Positions 25,931 through 35,234 of a stretch of 64,000 nt of DNA are shown in pieces. A program made the translations under genes and the position numbers. Every line of letters starts with the position of its first letter. Positions within the stretch are counted from its first letter, which is position 1. The DNA lies in contig NZ_CP038469.1 in assembly GCF_004684345.1 (NCBI RefSeq), positions 1,488,001 through 1,552,000 of the forward strand, given 5' to 3'. The notes beneath the pieces are model-generated. The model ran no database searches. It had not been told where the DNA came from and saw nothing but the letters and a program-made list of their open reading frames with translations. Source of the DNA: Citrobacter tructae (GTDB taxonomy: Bacteria; Pseudomonadota; Gammaproteobacteria; Enterobacterales; Enterobacteriaceae).

Positions 25931-26245
25931 CTACACCTGCATGCTCATCACTTCCTGGTAGGCCGACACCAGCTTGTTACGCACCTGAATCCCCATTTGC
26001 ATCGAGACCGACGCTTTTTGCATATCGGTCATCACATCATTCAGCGCAATGCCCGGCTCACCCAGGGTAAATTTTTCTGCCTGCACGCGAGATGCAGTTT
26101 GCACATCGCTGATTCGGTCTAATGCCGCATGCAGCTGACCGGCAAAGCTCACGGTCGGTTGTGGCTGCATATCCTGCATTTTCGCTGACGTCGCCGTAGC
26201 CTGTAACTGGCTGATGACCCCTTCAATCCCCTGTATTGCCGACAT
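25931..26245 (-). CDS. fliE: Flagellar basal-body protein FliE
   Basis: A 104-residue protein that joins the MS ring to the proximal rod and helps form the export channel. The C-terminal half carries the family pattern (FTLGEPGIALNDVMTDMQKA, MGIQVRNKLVSAYQE). It is a single-gene class 2 unit divergent from fliF; the 216-bp gap between them should hold both FlhDC-dependent promoters. E. coli K-12 carries several extra genes between yedF and fliE, which are absent here. Confidence 0.95.
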   Translation of the reverse strand: MSAIQGIEGVISQLQATATSAKMQDMQPQPTVSFAGQLHAALDRISDVQTASRVQAEKFTLGEPGIALNDVMTDMQKASVSMQMGIQVRNKLVSAYQEVMSMQV

Positions 26246-26461
26246 GCTTATCCCCTGGATGATTTTTCACGTAGCAGAGATTACCAGCTCGTCAATAAGA
26301 TAAAGGCGCTAAATAACGATAAAAACACTCGGTTTTTGGCGCATAGAAAAATTTGAAACCGCAAATAATGTGACGGTCAATTTTTCGAGTTTGCTGACCC
26401 GGGAGTGAGTCTTGTTCCACTTTGCAAAAAACGCCGTCCACGATAATCCACGAGGTGCGAG

Positions 26462-28132
26462 ATGAGTGCGACAGCATCGACTGCAACCCCACTGAAATCT
26501 CTCGAGTGGTTAAATCGCCTGCGCGCGAACCCCAGAATTCCTCTGATTGTGGCGGGTGCCGCTGCCGTCGCTATCGTCGTGGCAATGGTTCTGTGGGCTA
26601 AAGCGCCTGATTACCGCACGTTGTTCAGCAACCTTTCCGATCAGGACGGCGGCGCCATCGTCACCCAACTGACGCAGATGAACGTCCCCTATCGCTTTGC
26701 CGAAGGAAGCGGCGCCATCGAAGTCCCTGCGGATAAAGTGCATGAATTACGTTTGCGTATGGCCCAGCAAGGTCTACCAAAAGGCGGCGCGGTGGGCTTT
26801 GAGCTACTGGACCAGGAAAAGTTTGGTATCAGCCAGTTTAGCGAACAGGTGAATTACCAACGCGCGCTGGAAGGCGAGCTGGCCCGCACCATTGAAACGC
26901 TGGGACCGGTGAAACGCGCCCGCGTCCATCTGGCAATGCCTAAGCCGTCACTGTTTGTGCGTGAGCAAAAATCCCCTTCAGCCTCCGTTACCGTGAATCT
27001 GGAACCGGGTCGGGCGCTGGATGAAGGTCAAATTAGCGCGGTTACTCATCTGGTTTCCAGCGCCGTAGCCGGTTTACCGCCGGGCAACGTCACGCTGGTC
27101 GATCAGGCTGGTCATCTGTTAACCCAGTCGAACACCAGCAGCCGCGATCTGAACGATGCGCAACTGAAATATGCCAGCGACGTCGAAGGTCGCGTTCAGC
27201 GTCGTATTGAATCGATCCTGTCACCGATTGTCGGCAACGGTAACGTCCACGCGCAGGTTACCGCCCAACTGGATTTTGCCAACAAAGAGCAAACTGAAGA
27301 GAAATACAGCCCTAACGGCGATGACTCGCAGGCTGTGCTGCGTTCACGACAGCTCAATGTCAGCGAGCAGGTAGGTAGCGGAGCGCCTGGCGGCGTACCG
27401 GGTGCACTGTCTAATCAGCCTGCCCCGGCAAATACCGCGCCGATCGCCACACCACCGGCGAATCAGCAGAATGCGCAAACCACGCAAACGGCGAATAACA
27501 ATAATGCTGGCCCGCGCAGTACTCAGCGTAATGAAACCAGCAACTATGAAGTCGACCGTACCATTCGCCATACCAAAATGAATGTCGGCGACGTGCAGCG
27601 TCTCTCCGTGGCGGTGGTGGTCAACTATAAAACCTTGCCGGACGGAAAACCTCTGCCGTTGACCGCCGATCAGATGAAACAGATTGAGGATCTGACCCGC
27701 GAAGCCATGGGCTTCTCCGATAAACGCGGCGATACCCTGAACGTGGTGAACTCACCCTTCACGGCAACCGACGAAACCGGTGGTGAATTGCCGTTCTGGC
27801 AGCAACAGTCCTTCATTGAGCAGTTGATGACTGCCGGACGCTGGTTACTGGTTCTGCTGGTGGCCTGGATCCTGTGGCGCAAAGCGGTACGCCCACAGCT
27901 GGTCCGTCGCAGCGAAGAGGTGAAAGTCGCGCAAGAACAAACGCGTGTTCGTCAGGAAACCGAAGAAGCGGTAGAAGTGCGTCTCAGCAAAGACGAGCAG
28001 ACCCAGCAACGTCGTACGAACCAGCGCCTGGGCGCAGAAGTCATGAGCCAGCGTATTCGTGAAATGTCAGATAACGATCCGCGCGTTGTGGCGCTGGTCA
28101 TCCGCCAGTGGATAAATAACGAACATGAGTAA
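26462..28132 (+). CDS. fliF: Flagellar MS-ring protein FliF
   Basis: A 556-residue inner-membrane protein, the first built part of the basal body. It has membrane segments near residues 25-45 and 445-465, ring-building motifs between (RALEGELARTIETL, VKRARVHLAMP), a low-complexity Pro/Asn/Gln-rich stretch at about 305-350, and a C-terminal cytoplasmic tail that binds FliG. It overlaps fliG by 8 bp and heads the fliFGHIJK operon. Confidence 0.97.
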   Translation: MSATASTATPLKSLEWLNRLRANPRIPLIVAGAAAVAIVVAMVLWAKAPDYRTLFSNLSDQDGGAIVTQLTQMNVPYRFAEGSGAIEVPADKVHELRLRMAQQGLPKGGAVGFELLDQEKFGISQFSEQVNYQRALEGELARTIETLGPVKRARVHLAMPKPSLFVREQKSPSASVTVNLEPGRALDEGQISAVTHLVSSAVAGLPPGNVTLVDQAGHLLTQSNTSSRDLNDAQLKYASDVEGRVQRRIESILSPIVGNGNVHAQVTAQLDFANKEQTEEKYSPNGDDSQAVLRSRQLNVSEQVGSGAPGGVPGALSNQPAPANTAPIATPPANQQNAQTTQTANNNNAGPRSTQRNETSNYEVDRTIRHTKMNVGDVQRLSVAVVVNYKTLPDGKPLPLTADQMKQIEDLTREAMGFSDKRGDTLNVVNSPFTATDETGGELPFWQQQSFIEQLMTAGRWLLVLLVAWILWRKAVRPQLVRRSEEVKVAQEQTRVRQETEEAVEVRLSKDEQTQQRRTNQRLGAEVMSQRIREMSDNDPRVVALVIRQWINNEHE

Positions 28133-29120
28133 TCTCAGCGGTACCGATAAAAGCGTCATTTTACTGATGACCATTGGCGAAGATCGCGCGGCGGAGGTGT
28201 TTAAACATCTGTCCACGCGCGAAGTGCAGACCCTCAGTACGGCGATGGCCAACGTGCGCCAGATCTCCAACAAGCAATTGACCGAGGTACTGGCTGAGTT
28301 TGAACAAGAAGCCGAGCAGTTTGCTGCGCTGAACATTAACGCCAACGAATATCTGCGCTCGGTACTGGTGAAAGCGTTGGGCGAAGAGCGCGCCTCCAGC
28401 CTGCTGGAAGATATTCTGGAAACCCGCGATACCACCAGCGGCATTGAAACGCTCAACTTTATGGAGCCGCAAAGCGCCGCCGACCTTATCCGCGACGAGC
28501 ACCCGCAGATTATTGCCACTATTCTGGTGCACCTCAAACGCGGTCAGGCTGCCGATATTCTGGCGCTGTTCGACGAACGTTTACGCCACGACGTGATGTT
28601 ACGTATTGCCACCTTCGGCGGCGTGCAACCAGCCGCGTTGGCGGAACTGACCGAAGTGCTCAACGGCCTGCTCGACGGCCAGAACCTCAAGCGCAGCAAA
28701 ATGGGCGGCGTGAGAACGGCGGCAGAAATTATCAACCTGATGAAAACCCAGCAGGAAGAAGCGGTCATTACCGCCGTGCGCGAATTCGACGGCGAGCTGG
28801 CACAGAAAATTATCGACGAGATGTTCCTGTTCGAAAACCTGGTGGACGTCGACGATCGCAGCATCCAGCGTCTGCTGCAGGAAGTGGATTCCGAGTCGCT
28901 GCTGATTGCCCTGAAAGGTGCCGAACAGCCGCTGCGCGAGAAGTTCCTGCGCAACATGTCGCAACGTGCCGCCGATATTCTGCGCGACGACCTCGCCAAC
29001 CGTGGCCCGGTACGTCTGTCGCAGGTGGAAAACGAACAGAAAGCGATCCTGCTTATTGTGCGTCGTCTGGCGGAAACCGGCGAGATGGTGATCGGCAGCG
29101 GCGAGGATACCTATGTCTAA
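28125..29120 (+). CDS. fliG: Flagellar motor switch protein FliG
   Basis: A 331-residue rotor protein. The N-terminal domain binds FliF, the middle has the EHPQ motif (RDEHPQIIATIL, about 125-128), and the C-terminal domain holds the charged residues that meet MotA (MFLFENLVDVDDRSIQRLL). It overlaps fliF and fliH by 8 bp on each side, showing tight coupling. Confidence 0.97.
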   Translation: MSNLSGTDKSVILLMTIGEDRAAEVFKHLSTREVQTLSTAMANVRQISNKQLTEVLAEFEQEAEQFAALNINANEYLRSVLVKALGEERASSLLEDILETRDTTSGIETLNFMEPQSAADLIRDEHPQIIATILVHLKRGQAADILALFDERLRHDVMLRIATFGGVQPAALAELTEVLNGLLDGQNLKRSKMGGVRTAAEIINLMKTQQEEAVITAVREFDGELAQKIIDEMFLFENLVDVDDRSIQRLLQEVDSESLLIALKGAEQPLREKFLRNMSQRAADILRDDLANRGPVRLSQVENEQKAILLIVRRLAETGEMVIGSGEDTYV

Positions 29121-29820
29121 CGAACTGCCGTGGAAAGTCTGGACCCCGGACGACCTCGCGCCGCCGATGGCGGAGTTCGTTCTGGCCGATGACAGCAGCC
29201 CCCTGCAAACAGACGAGGCGGAAGAGCCGCAGTTGTCCCCTGAGCAACAGCTCGAGCAGCAGCTGGCGCAGCTGCAGTTGCAGGCACATGAGCAAGGTTA
29301 TAACGCCGGTCTGGCGGAAGGTCGGCAAAAAGGTCATGAACAGGGTTACCAGGAAGGGTTAGCGCAGGGTCTGGAGCAAGGTCAGAACCAGGCCCGCGCG
29401 CAGCATGCGCCGATTCATGCCCGCATGCAGCAGTTGGTCAGCGAGTTTCAAAATACGCTGGACGCGCTGGACAGCGTGATTGCTTCGCGCCTGATGCAAA
29501 TGGCGCTGGAAGCCGCACGTCAGGTGATTGGGCAGACACCCATCGTCGATAACGCCGCGCTGATTAAACAAATCCAACAATTATTGCAGCAGGAGCCGCT
29601 GTTTAGCGGCAAGCCGCAGCTGCGCGTGCACCCGGACGATCTCCAGCGCGTGGAAGAGATGCTGGGCGCAACCCTCAGCCTGCATGGCTGGCGACTGCGC
29701 GGCGACCCGACCCTGCACCATGGCGGGTGTAAAGTCTCTGCCGACGAAGGCGATCTGGATGCCAGCGTCGCCACGCGCTGGCAGGAACTTTGCCGCCTGG
29801 CAGCACCAGGAGTCGTGTAA
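29113..29820 (+). CDS. fliH: Flagellar export regulator FliH
   Basis: A 235-residue peripheral stalk protein that binds FliI as a dimer and docks it to the export gate. A Gln/Glu-rich N-terminal region is followed by the glycine-repeat helix (AGLAEGRQKG, YQEGLAQGLEQG, about 60-90) typical of FliH, then a C-terminal domain like the V-type ATPase E subunit. Its TAA overlaps the ATG of fliI. Confidence 0.95.
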   Translation: MSNELPWKVWTPDDLAPPMAEFVLADDSSPLQTDEAEEPQLSPEQQLEQQLAQLQLQAHEQGYNAGLAEGRQKGHEQGYQEGLAQGLEQGQNQARAQHAPIHARMQQLVSEFQNTLDALDSVIASRLMQMALEAARQVIGQTPIVDNAALIKQIQQLLQQEPLFSGKPQLRVHPDDLQRVEEMLGATLSLHGWRLRGDPTLHHGGCKVSADEGDLDASVATRWQELCRLAAPGVV

Positions 29821-31190
29821 TGACCACTCGTCTGACCCGCTGGCTCACCACGCTGGATAACTTTGAAGAGAAAATGTCGCTGCTGCCGTCGGTGCGTCGC
29901 TACGGACGCCTGACCCGCGCTACCGGACTGGTGCTGGAAGCCACAGGTTTACAACTGCCACTGGGTGCGACCTGCGTTATTGAGCGTCAGAACGGCAACG
30001 AAACCCAGGAAGTCGAAAGTGAAGTCGTGGGTTTTAACGGTCAGCGTCTGTTTCTGATGCCGCTCGAAGAGGTTGAAGGCGTTCTGCCCGGCGCGCGCGT
30101 TTATGCGAAAAACATTGCCGGTGAAGGTTTGCAAAGTGGGAAGCAGTTGCCGCTTGGTCCTGCTCTGCTTGGTCGCGTGCTCGACGGTAGCGGAAAACCG
30201 CTCGACGGCCTGCCCGCGCCCGATACCACCGAAACCGGGGCGTTAATTACCCCGCCGTTTAACCCACTGCAACGTACCGCCATTGAGCACGTGCTGGATA
30301 CCGGCGTGCGCCCCATCAATGCGTTGTTAACCGTCGGTCGCGGCCAGCGTATGGGGCTGTTCGCCGGTTCCGGCGTCGGTAAAAGCGTCCTGCTCGGCAT
30401 GATGGCGCGTTATACCCAAGCCGATGTCATCGTCGTGGGTCTGATTGGCGAACGTGGTCGTGAAGTAAAAGACTTTATTGAAAATATCCTCGGTGCCGAC
30501 GGTCGCGCACGCTCGGTAGTGATTGCCGCCCCGGCGGACGTCTCGCCGCTGTTACGTATGCAGGGCGCCGCCTATGCCACGCGTATTGCCGAAGATTTTC
30601 GCGATCGCGGGCAGCACGTCCTGCTGATTATGGACTCCCTCACCCGCTATGCGATGGCGCAACGTGAAATCGCACTGGCCATCGGTGAACCGCCCGCGAC
30701 CAAAGGCTATCCGCCGTCGGTGTTTGCCAAATTACCGGCGCTGGTGGAACGTGCAGGGAACGGTATTCATGGCGGCGGTTCGATAACGGCGTTTTATACC
30801 GTACTGACCGAGGGGGATGACCAGCAGGATCCGATTGCCGATTCCGCCCGCGCCATTCTCGACGGACACATCGTGCTGTCCCGTCACCTGGCGGAAGCGG
30901 GCCACTACCCGGCCATTGATATCGAAGCCTCAATCAGCCGTGCGATGACCGCGCTTATCAGCGAAAAACACTATGCGCGGGTGCGTAACTTTAAACAGCT
31001 GCTGTCCAGTTTCCAGCGTAACCGCGATTTAGTCAGCGTGGGCGCCTATGCCAAAGGCAGCGACCCGATGTTGGATAAAGCCATCGCGTTGTGGCCGCAG
31101 CTGGAAGCCTTTTTACAGCAAGGCATCTTTGAGCGGGCTGATTGGGAAGATTCCCTGCAGGCTCTGGATCTGATTTTCCCTGGTGTGTGA
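29820..31190 (+). CDS. fliI: Flagellar export ATPase FliI
   Basis: A 456-residue F1-beta-like ATPase that unfolds export substrates at the membrane. Walker A is FAGSGVGKS (residues about 181-189), and Walker B is VLLIMDSLTRYAM near 262. I use the ATG at 29820, overlapping the fliH stop as TAATG; an in-frame ATG at 29790 adds 10 residues not found in the family. Confidence 0.97.
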   Translation: MTTRLTRWLTTLDNFEEKMSLLPSVRRYGRLTRATGLVLEATGLQLPLGATCVIERQNGNETQEVESEVVGFNGQRLFLMPLEEVEGVLPGARVYAKNIAGEGLQSGKQLPLGPALLGRVLDGSGKPLDGLPAPDTTETGALITPPFNPLQRTAIEHVLDTGVRPINALLTVGRGQRMGLFAGSGVGKSVLLGMMARYTQADVIVVGLIGERGREVKDFIENILGADGRARSVVIAAPADVSPLLRMQGAAYATRIAEDFRDRGQHVLLIMDSLTRYAMAQREIALAIGEPPATKGYPPSVFAKLPALVERAGNGIHGGGSITAFYTVLTEGDDQQDPIADSARAILDGHIVLSRHLAEAGHYPAIDIEASISRAMTALISEKHYARVRNFKQLLSSFQRNRDLVSVGAYAKGSDPMLDKAIALWPQLEAFLQQGIFERADWEDSLQALDLIFPGV

Positions 31191-31211
31191 TTAAGCAGGA
31201 GAGCATAGGTC

Positions 31212-31655
31212 ATGGCACAACATGGTGCACTGGCAACACTGAAAGACCTGGCTGAAAAAGAGGTCGATGACGCCGCAATTCTTTTGGGCGAAATGCGGCG
31301 CGGCTGTCAGCAGGCAGAAGAACAGTTAAAGATGCTGATCGATTATCAGCATGAGTACCGAAACAATCTCAATAGTGATATGGGTCAGGGGATCACCAGT
31401 AACCGTTGGATCAACTACCAGCAATTTATTCAGACGCTGGAAAAAGCGATAGAGCAGCATCGCCAACAGCTGAATCAGTGGACACAAAAAGTTGACCAGG
31501 CGCTGAGCAGCTGGCGCGATAAAAAACAGCGGCTGCAGGCCTGGAAAACCCTGCAGGACCGACAAACCACGGCGGCCCTACTGGCTGAAAACCGCCTGGA
31601 CCAGAAAAAAATGGATGAATTTGCTCAGCGTGCAGCTATGAGGAAACCCGAATGA
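31212..31655 (+). CDS. fliJ: Flagellar export stalk protein FliJ
   Basis: A 147-residue coiled-coil protein, rich in Gln, Glu and Lys, that sits in the centre of the FliI ring like the F1 gamma subunit and links it to FlhA. It follows fliI with AAGCAGGAGAGC as ribosome-binding site and overlaps fliK by 4 bp. Confidence 0.94.
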   Translation: MAQHGALATLKDLAEKEVDDAAILLGEMRRGCQQAEEQLKMLIDYQHEYRNNLNSDMGQGITSNRWINYQQFIQTLEKAIEQHRQQLNQWTQKVDQALSSWRDKKQRLQAWKTLQDRQTTAALLAENRLDQKKMDEFAQRAAMRKPE

Positions 31656-32866
31656 TTACTTTGCCCCAACTGATCGCCACCGATACCGATGTAGCCGCAG
31701 GTATTCAGTCAGGAAAAGCGGTAGATTCCCCCGAGAATTTTTTAGCGCTGCTGGCTGGCGCATTAGGCGCGGGCGACGCACAGGGTAAAGATGCCCCGCT
31801 TACGCTTGCCGATCTCCAGGCTGCGGGCAGCAAACTGCAAAAAGGGTTACTGCAAAAACAAGGTGATAACGGACAGGCCACACAGTTAGCGGATCTGCTG
31901 GCACAAAAAGGTGGACAAACGGACACGACGCTGGCCGATCTGACCGACGCCCAACAGTTGCTGTCCGCACTCACGCCGTCGCTGAAGGTGAATGCCCTGA
32001 CGGCGTCAGGAAAAGCCGCGCAACAGGACGAAAAGATCACCACGCTCAGCGATGAGGATCTGGCAAACCTGAGCGCACTGTTTGCCATGTTGCCGGGCCA
32101 GCCCATCACTACGCCAGCCGTTGAAACCGCGCCAGCCGCAGCAGATACCGCCCTGACCTCTCTTTTACGCGGCAATACCTCTGGCAGTCCTGCGGATGCT
32201 CGCGGCGAACTGACTGCCGATGAGGTGAAAAAAGGTAAGGCAGATATCGCAATGCACGCCGCTGGCGTCGACCCGACGCGCAATCCGGGCTTAACCCCGC
32301 TGACGGTTGCTGCAACCGCCCGCGCGGAGATGGAAAGCACGCCGTCCCCGGTAAGCGTTGGCGCGGCAATCACGCCTCCGGCTGGCCCGCAGCCGCACGC
32401 ACAGCCGCTGCCCGCTGCCGCTCCGGTACTCAGCGCCCCACTGGGTAGCCATGAATGGCAGCAATCGCTGAGCCAGCACGTCACGCTGTTCACCCGTCAG
32501 GGTCAGCAAAGTGCGGAACTGCGCTTACATCCGCAGGATCTGGGCCAGGTACAAATCTCCCTTAAGCTTGATGACAACCAGGCTCAGCTGCAAATGGTTT
32601 CACCGCACAGTCACGTGCGTGCGGCGCTGGAAGCGGCATTGCCGATGCTGCGTACTCAGCTGGCTGAAAGCGGGATCCAGCTGGGGCAAAGCAGCATCAG
32701 CAGCGAAAGCTTCGCTGGCCAGCAGCAGTCTTCCGCCCAGCAGCAACAGCCGGGTCGAGCCCAGGGACAAGACCTCTTTGCCAGCGAAGATGACACTGTT
32801 CTGGCCGCTCCGGCCTCACTGCAAGCCGCTGCGCGCGGTGATGGCACTGTAGACATCTTCGCCTAA
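31652..32866 (+). CDS. fliK: Flagellar hook-length control protein FliK
   Basis: A 404-residue secreted ruler that stops hook growth and switches the export gate to filament substrates. A long Ala/Pro/Gln-rich N-terminal part (about 1-250) is followed by the conserved folded C-terminal domain (LRLHPQDLGQVQISLKL at about 288-304) and a Gln-rich tail. It is about 30 residues longer than E. coli FliK, with the extra length in the variable region. Last gene of the fliF operon. Confidence 0.95.
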   Translation: MITLPQLIATDTDVAAGIQSGKAVDSPENFLALLAGALGAGDAQGKDAPLTLADLQAAGSKLQKGLLQKQGDNGQATQLADLLAQKGGQTDTTLADLTDAQQLLSALTPSLKVNALTASGKAAQQDEKITTLSDEDLANLSALFAMLPGQPITTPAVETAPAAADTALTSLLRGNTSGSPADARGELTADEVKKGKADIAMHAAGVDPTRNPGLTPLTVAATARAEMESTPSPVSVGAAITPPAGPQPHAQPLPAAAPVLSAPLGSHEWQQSLSQHVTLFTRQGQQSAELRLHPQDLGQVQISLKLDDNQAQLQMVSPHSHVRAALEAALPMLRTQLAESGIQLGQSSISSESFAGQQQSSAQQQQPGRAQGQDLFASEDDTVLAAPASLQAAARGDGTVDIFA

Positions 32867-32881
32867 CGCCAGAGGTAGCAT

Positions 32882-32934
32882 GATTATCCGCGTCTTTTCC
32901 ACGCTTTGTCGTGGACAGGACACGGGATAATCAG
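32882..32934. repeat. Palindromic element between fliK and fliL
   Basis: Between the two flagellar operons lies an extended imperfect palindrome. The outer arms are ATTATCCGCGTC (32883-32894) and GACAGGACACGGGATAAT, and the inner perfect hairpin is TCCACG-CTTTGT-CGTGGA. It could end fliK transcription or shape the fliL leader. Confidence 0.5.
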
Positions 32935-32970
32935 CCCATAAGCTGTACCGAAACAGGAAGCCCGTATCTG

Positions 32971-33438
32971 ATGACTGACTCCGCGATTAACAAAAAGAGT
33001 AAACGCGCTATTTGGATCCCTCTGCTGGTGTTAATTACCCTCGCCGCCTGCGCAACTGCGGGATATAGCTACTGGCGCATGCAGCAGCAGCCGTCCGCCA
33101 GCGTCAACGCGGAACCGGCCCCACCGCCTGCCCCGGTGTTTTTTGCGCTGGATACGTTTACCGTCAATCTGGGTGATGCAGATCGTGTGCTGTACATCGG
33201 GGTCACGCTGCGCATGAAGGACGAAGCGACGCGCGCGCGCCTAAGCGAATATCTGCCGGAAGTACGCAGCCGTTTGCTGCTACTGTTCTCGCGTCAGAAT
33301 GCCGCCACGCTCGCCACCGAGCAAGGTAAGCAGCAACTGATTGCGTCCATCAAAGAGACGCTCGCGACTCCGCTCGTTGTCGGGCAGCCGAAACAGGTTG
33401 TCACCGACGTTCTTTATACAGCTTTTATTCTGCGGTAA
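32971..33438 (+). CDS. fliL: Flagellar basal-body protein FliL
   Basis: A 155-residue inner-membrane protein with one N-terminal membrane segment (about 17-37, preceded by KKSKR) and a periplasmic domain (DTFTVNLGDADRVLYIGVTLR) that rings the stator. I chose the ATG at 32971 after AACAGGAAGCCC; the open frame begins at 32911 but its first 20 codons lie in the leader. First gene of fliLMNOPQR. Confidence 0.94.
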   Translation: MTDSAINKKSKRAIWIPLLVLITLAACATAGYSYWRMQQQPSASVNAEPAPPPAPVFFALDTFTVNLGDADRVLYIGVTLRMKDEATRARLSEYLPEVRSRLLLLFSRQNAATLATEQGKQQLIASIKETLATPLVVGQPKQVVTDVLYTAFILR

Positions 33439-33442
33439 AGAC

Positions 33443-34447
33443 ATGGGCGACAGTATTCTTTCTCAGGCTGAAATTGACGCATTGCTTAACGGCGATAGCG
33501 ACACCAAAGACGAACCTATTTCCGGTATTGCAAACGAAAGCAATATTCGTCCGTACGATCCCAACACCCAACGCCGCGTCGTCCGTGAGCGTTTACAGGC
33601 GCTTGAGATCATTAACGAACGCTTCGCGCGCCAGTTCCGGATGGGATTATTTAACCTGTTACGCCGTAGCCCGGATATTACCGTAGGTGCGATCCGTATC
33701 CAGCCGTATCACGAATTTGCGCGTAACTTACCGGTACCGACCAACCTGAACTTGATCCACCTGAAACCGCTACGCGGGACGGGTCTGGTGGTATTCTCGC
33801 CGAGCCTGGTGTTTATCGCCGTCGATAACCTGTTTGGCGGTGACGGGCGCTTCCCGACAAAGGTGGAAGGTCGCGAATTTACGCATACCGAACAGCGCGT
33901 GATCAACCGCATGCTGAAACTGGCGCTGGAAAGCTACAGTGACGCCTGGAAAGCGATCAACCCGCTGGAAGTCGAATACGTGCGTTCGGAAATGCAGGTG
34001 AAATTTACCAATATCACCACCTCGCCTAACGACATCGTAGTGAATACGCCGTTCCACGTTGAAATTGGCAACCTGACGGGCGAATTTAACATCTGTCTGC
34101 CCTTCAGCATGATCGAACCTTTGCGCGAGCTGCTGGTTAACCCGCCGCTGGAAAACTCGCGCAATGAGGATCAGAACTGGCGTAATAACCTGGTGCGCCA
34201 AGTTCAGCATTCAGAGCTGGAGCTGGTGGCGAATTTTGCCGACATTCCGCTGCGCCTGTCGCAGATTCTAAAGCTGAAACCCGGCGATGTACTGCCGATT
34301 GAAAAACCCGACCGCATTATTGCTCATGTGGACGGCGTGCCTGTGCTGACTAGCCAATATGGCACCGTAAACGGTCAGTATGCGTTACGCGTAGAACATT
34401 TGATAAACCCGATTTTGAATTCGCTGAATGAGGAACAGCCCAAATGA
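33443..34447 (+). CDS. fliM: Flagellar motor switch protein FliM
   Basis: A 334-residue C-ring protein. The N-terminal CheY-P binding peptide (ILSQAEIDALLNG) is at residues 5-17, the middle CheC-like domain carries the FliG-binding GGDGR loop (NLFGGDGRFP), and the C-terminal domain pairs with FliN. I use the ATG at 33443, 4 bp after fliL; the longer frame from 33341 lies inside fliL. It overlaps fliN by 4 bp. Confidence 0.97.
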   Translation: MGDSILSQAEIDALLNGDSDTKDEPISGIANESNIRPYDPNTQRRVVRERLQALEIINERFARQFRMGLFNLLRRSPDITVGAIRIQPYHEFARNLPVPTNLNLIHLKPLRGTGLVVFSPSLVFIAVDNLFGGDGRFPTKVEGREFTHTEQRVINRMLKLALESYSDAWKAINPLEVEYVRSEMQVKFTNITTSPNDIVVNTPFHVEIGNLTGEFNICLPFSMIEPLRELLVNPPLENSRNEDQNWRNNLVRQVQHSELELVANFADIPLRLSQILKLKPGDVLPIEKPDRIIAHVDGVPVLTSQYGTVNGQYALRVEHLINPILNSLNEEQPK

Positions 34448-34857
34448 GTGACATGAATAATCCGTCCGATGAGAACAATGGCGCATTGGACGATCTGTGG
34501 GCTGACGCGTTAAACGAGCAAACAACGACCACCAGCAAAAGTGCGGCCGATGCGGTATTCCAGCAATTAGGTGGCGGCGACGTCAGCGGCACACTGCAGG
34601 ATATCGACCTGATTATGGACATTCCGGTCAAACTGACTGTCGAACTGGGCCGCACCCGCATGACCATCAAAGAGCTGCTGCGACTGACGCAGGGCTCCGT
34701 CGTCGCGCTGGACGGTCTGGCGGGCGAGCCGTTGGATATTCTGATCAACGGTTACCTGATTGCCCAGGGCGAAGTGGTTGTCGTCGCCGATAAATACGGC
34801 GTGCGTATTACCGACATTATTACGCCGTCTGAACGTATGCGCCGTTTGAGCCGTTAA
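34444..34857 (+). CDS. fliN: Flagellar motor switch protein FliN
   Basis: A 137-residue C-ring protein. The acidic N-terminal tail is followed by the SpoA/FliN domain (about 58-130: DIDLIMDIPVKLTVELGR, ITDIITPSERM). It forms the lower C ring with FliM and binds FliH during export. It starts within the fliM stop (ATGA) and its TAA overlaps the fliO start. Confidence 0.97.
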   Translation: MSDMNNPSDENNGALDDLWADALNEQTTTTSKSAADAVFQQLGGGDVSGTLQDIDLIMDIPVKLTVELGRTRMTIKELLRLTQGSVVALDGLAGEPLDILINGYLIAQGEVVVVADKYGVRITDIITPSERMRRLSR

Positions 34858-35234
34858 TGATGAACACCCAGGCCACTGTTTCTCAGCCTGCCGCCGTACC
34901 CGGCTCACCGTTGGTACAGGTCAGCGGCGCGCTGTTGGGGATTATCCTGTTGATCCTCGCTGCAGCCTGGGTCATTAAACGTCTGGGATTTGCGCCCAAA
35001 GGGGCCAGTACGCGAGGGCTGAAAGTTACGGCCAGTACCTCATTGGGCCCTCGCGAACGCGTGGTGATTGTTGAGGTTGAGGACGCGCGTCTGGTGCTGG
35101 GCGTGACGGCATCGCACATTAACGTACTGCATACCCTGCCCCCTGCGCCCGAGGCTGCAGAAGAAAAACCGGCCTCCCCTGCGGATTTCCAGGCCATGAT
35201 GAAGAGCTTACTCAAGCGTCCTGGGAGATCCTGA
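34857..35234 (+). CDS. fliO: Flagellar export accessory protein FliO
   Basis: A small membrane protein of about 125 residues with one membrane segment (about 24-41, LLGIILLILAAAWVI) and a cytoplasmic domain (LGPRERVVIVEVEDARLVLGV). It assists assembly of the FliP ring of the export gate. Two adjacent starts, 34857 and 34860 (ATGATG), are possible and differ by one residue. It touches fliN and fliP by one-base overlaps. Confidence 0.92.
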   Translation: MMNTQATVSQPAAVPGSPLVQVSGALLGIILLILAAAWVIKRLGFAPKGASTRGLKVTASTSLGPRERVVIVEVEDARLVLGVTASHINVLHTLPPAPEAAEEKPASPADFQAMMKSLLKRPGRS

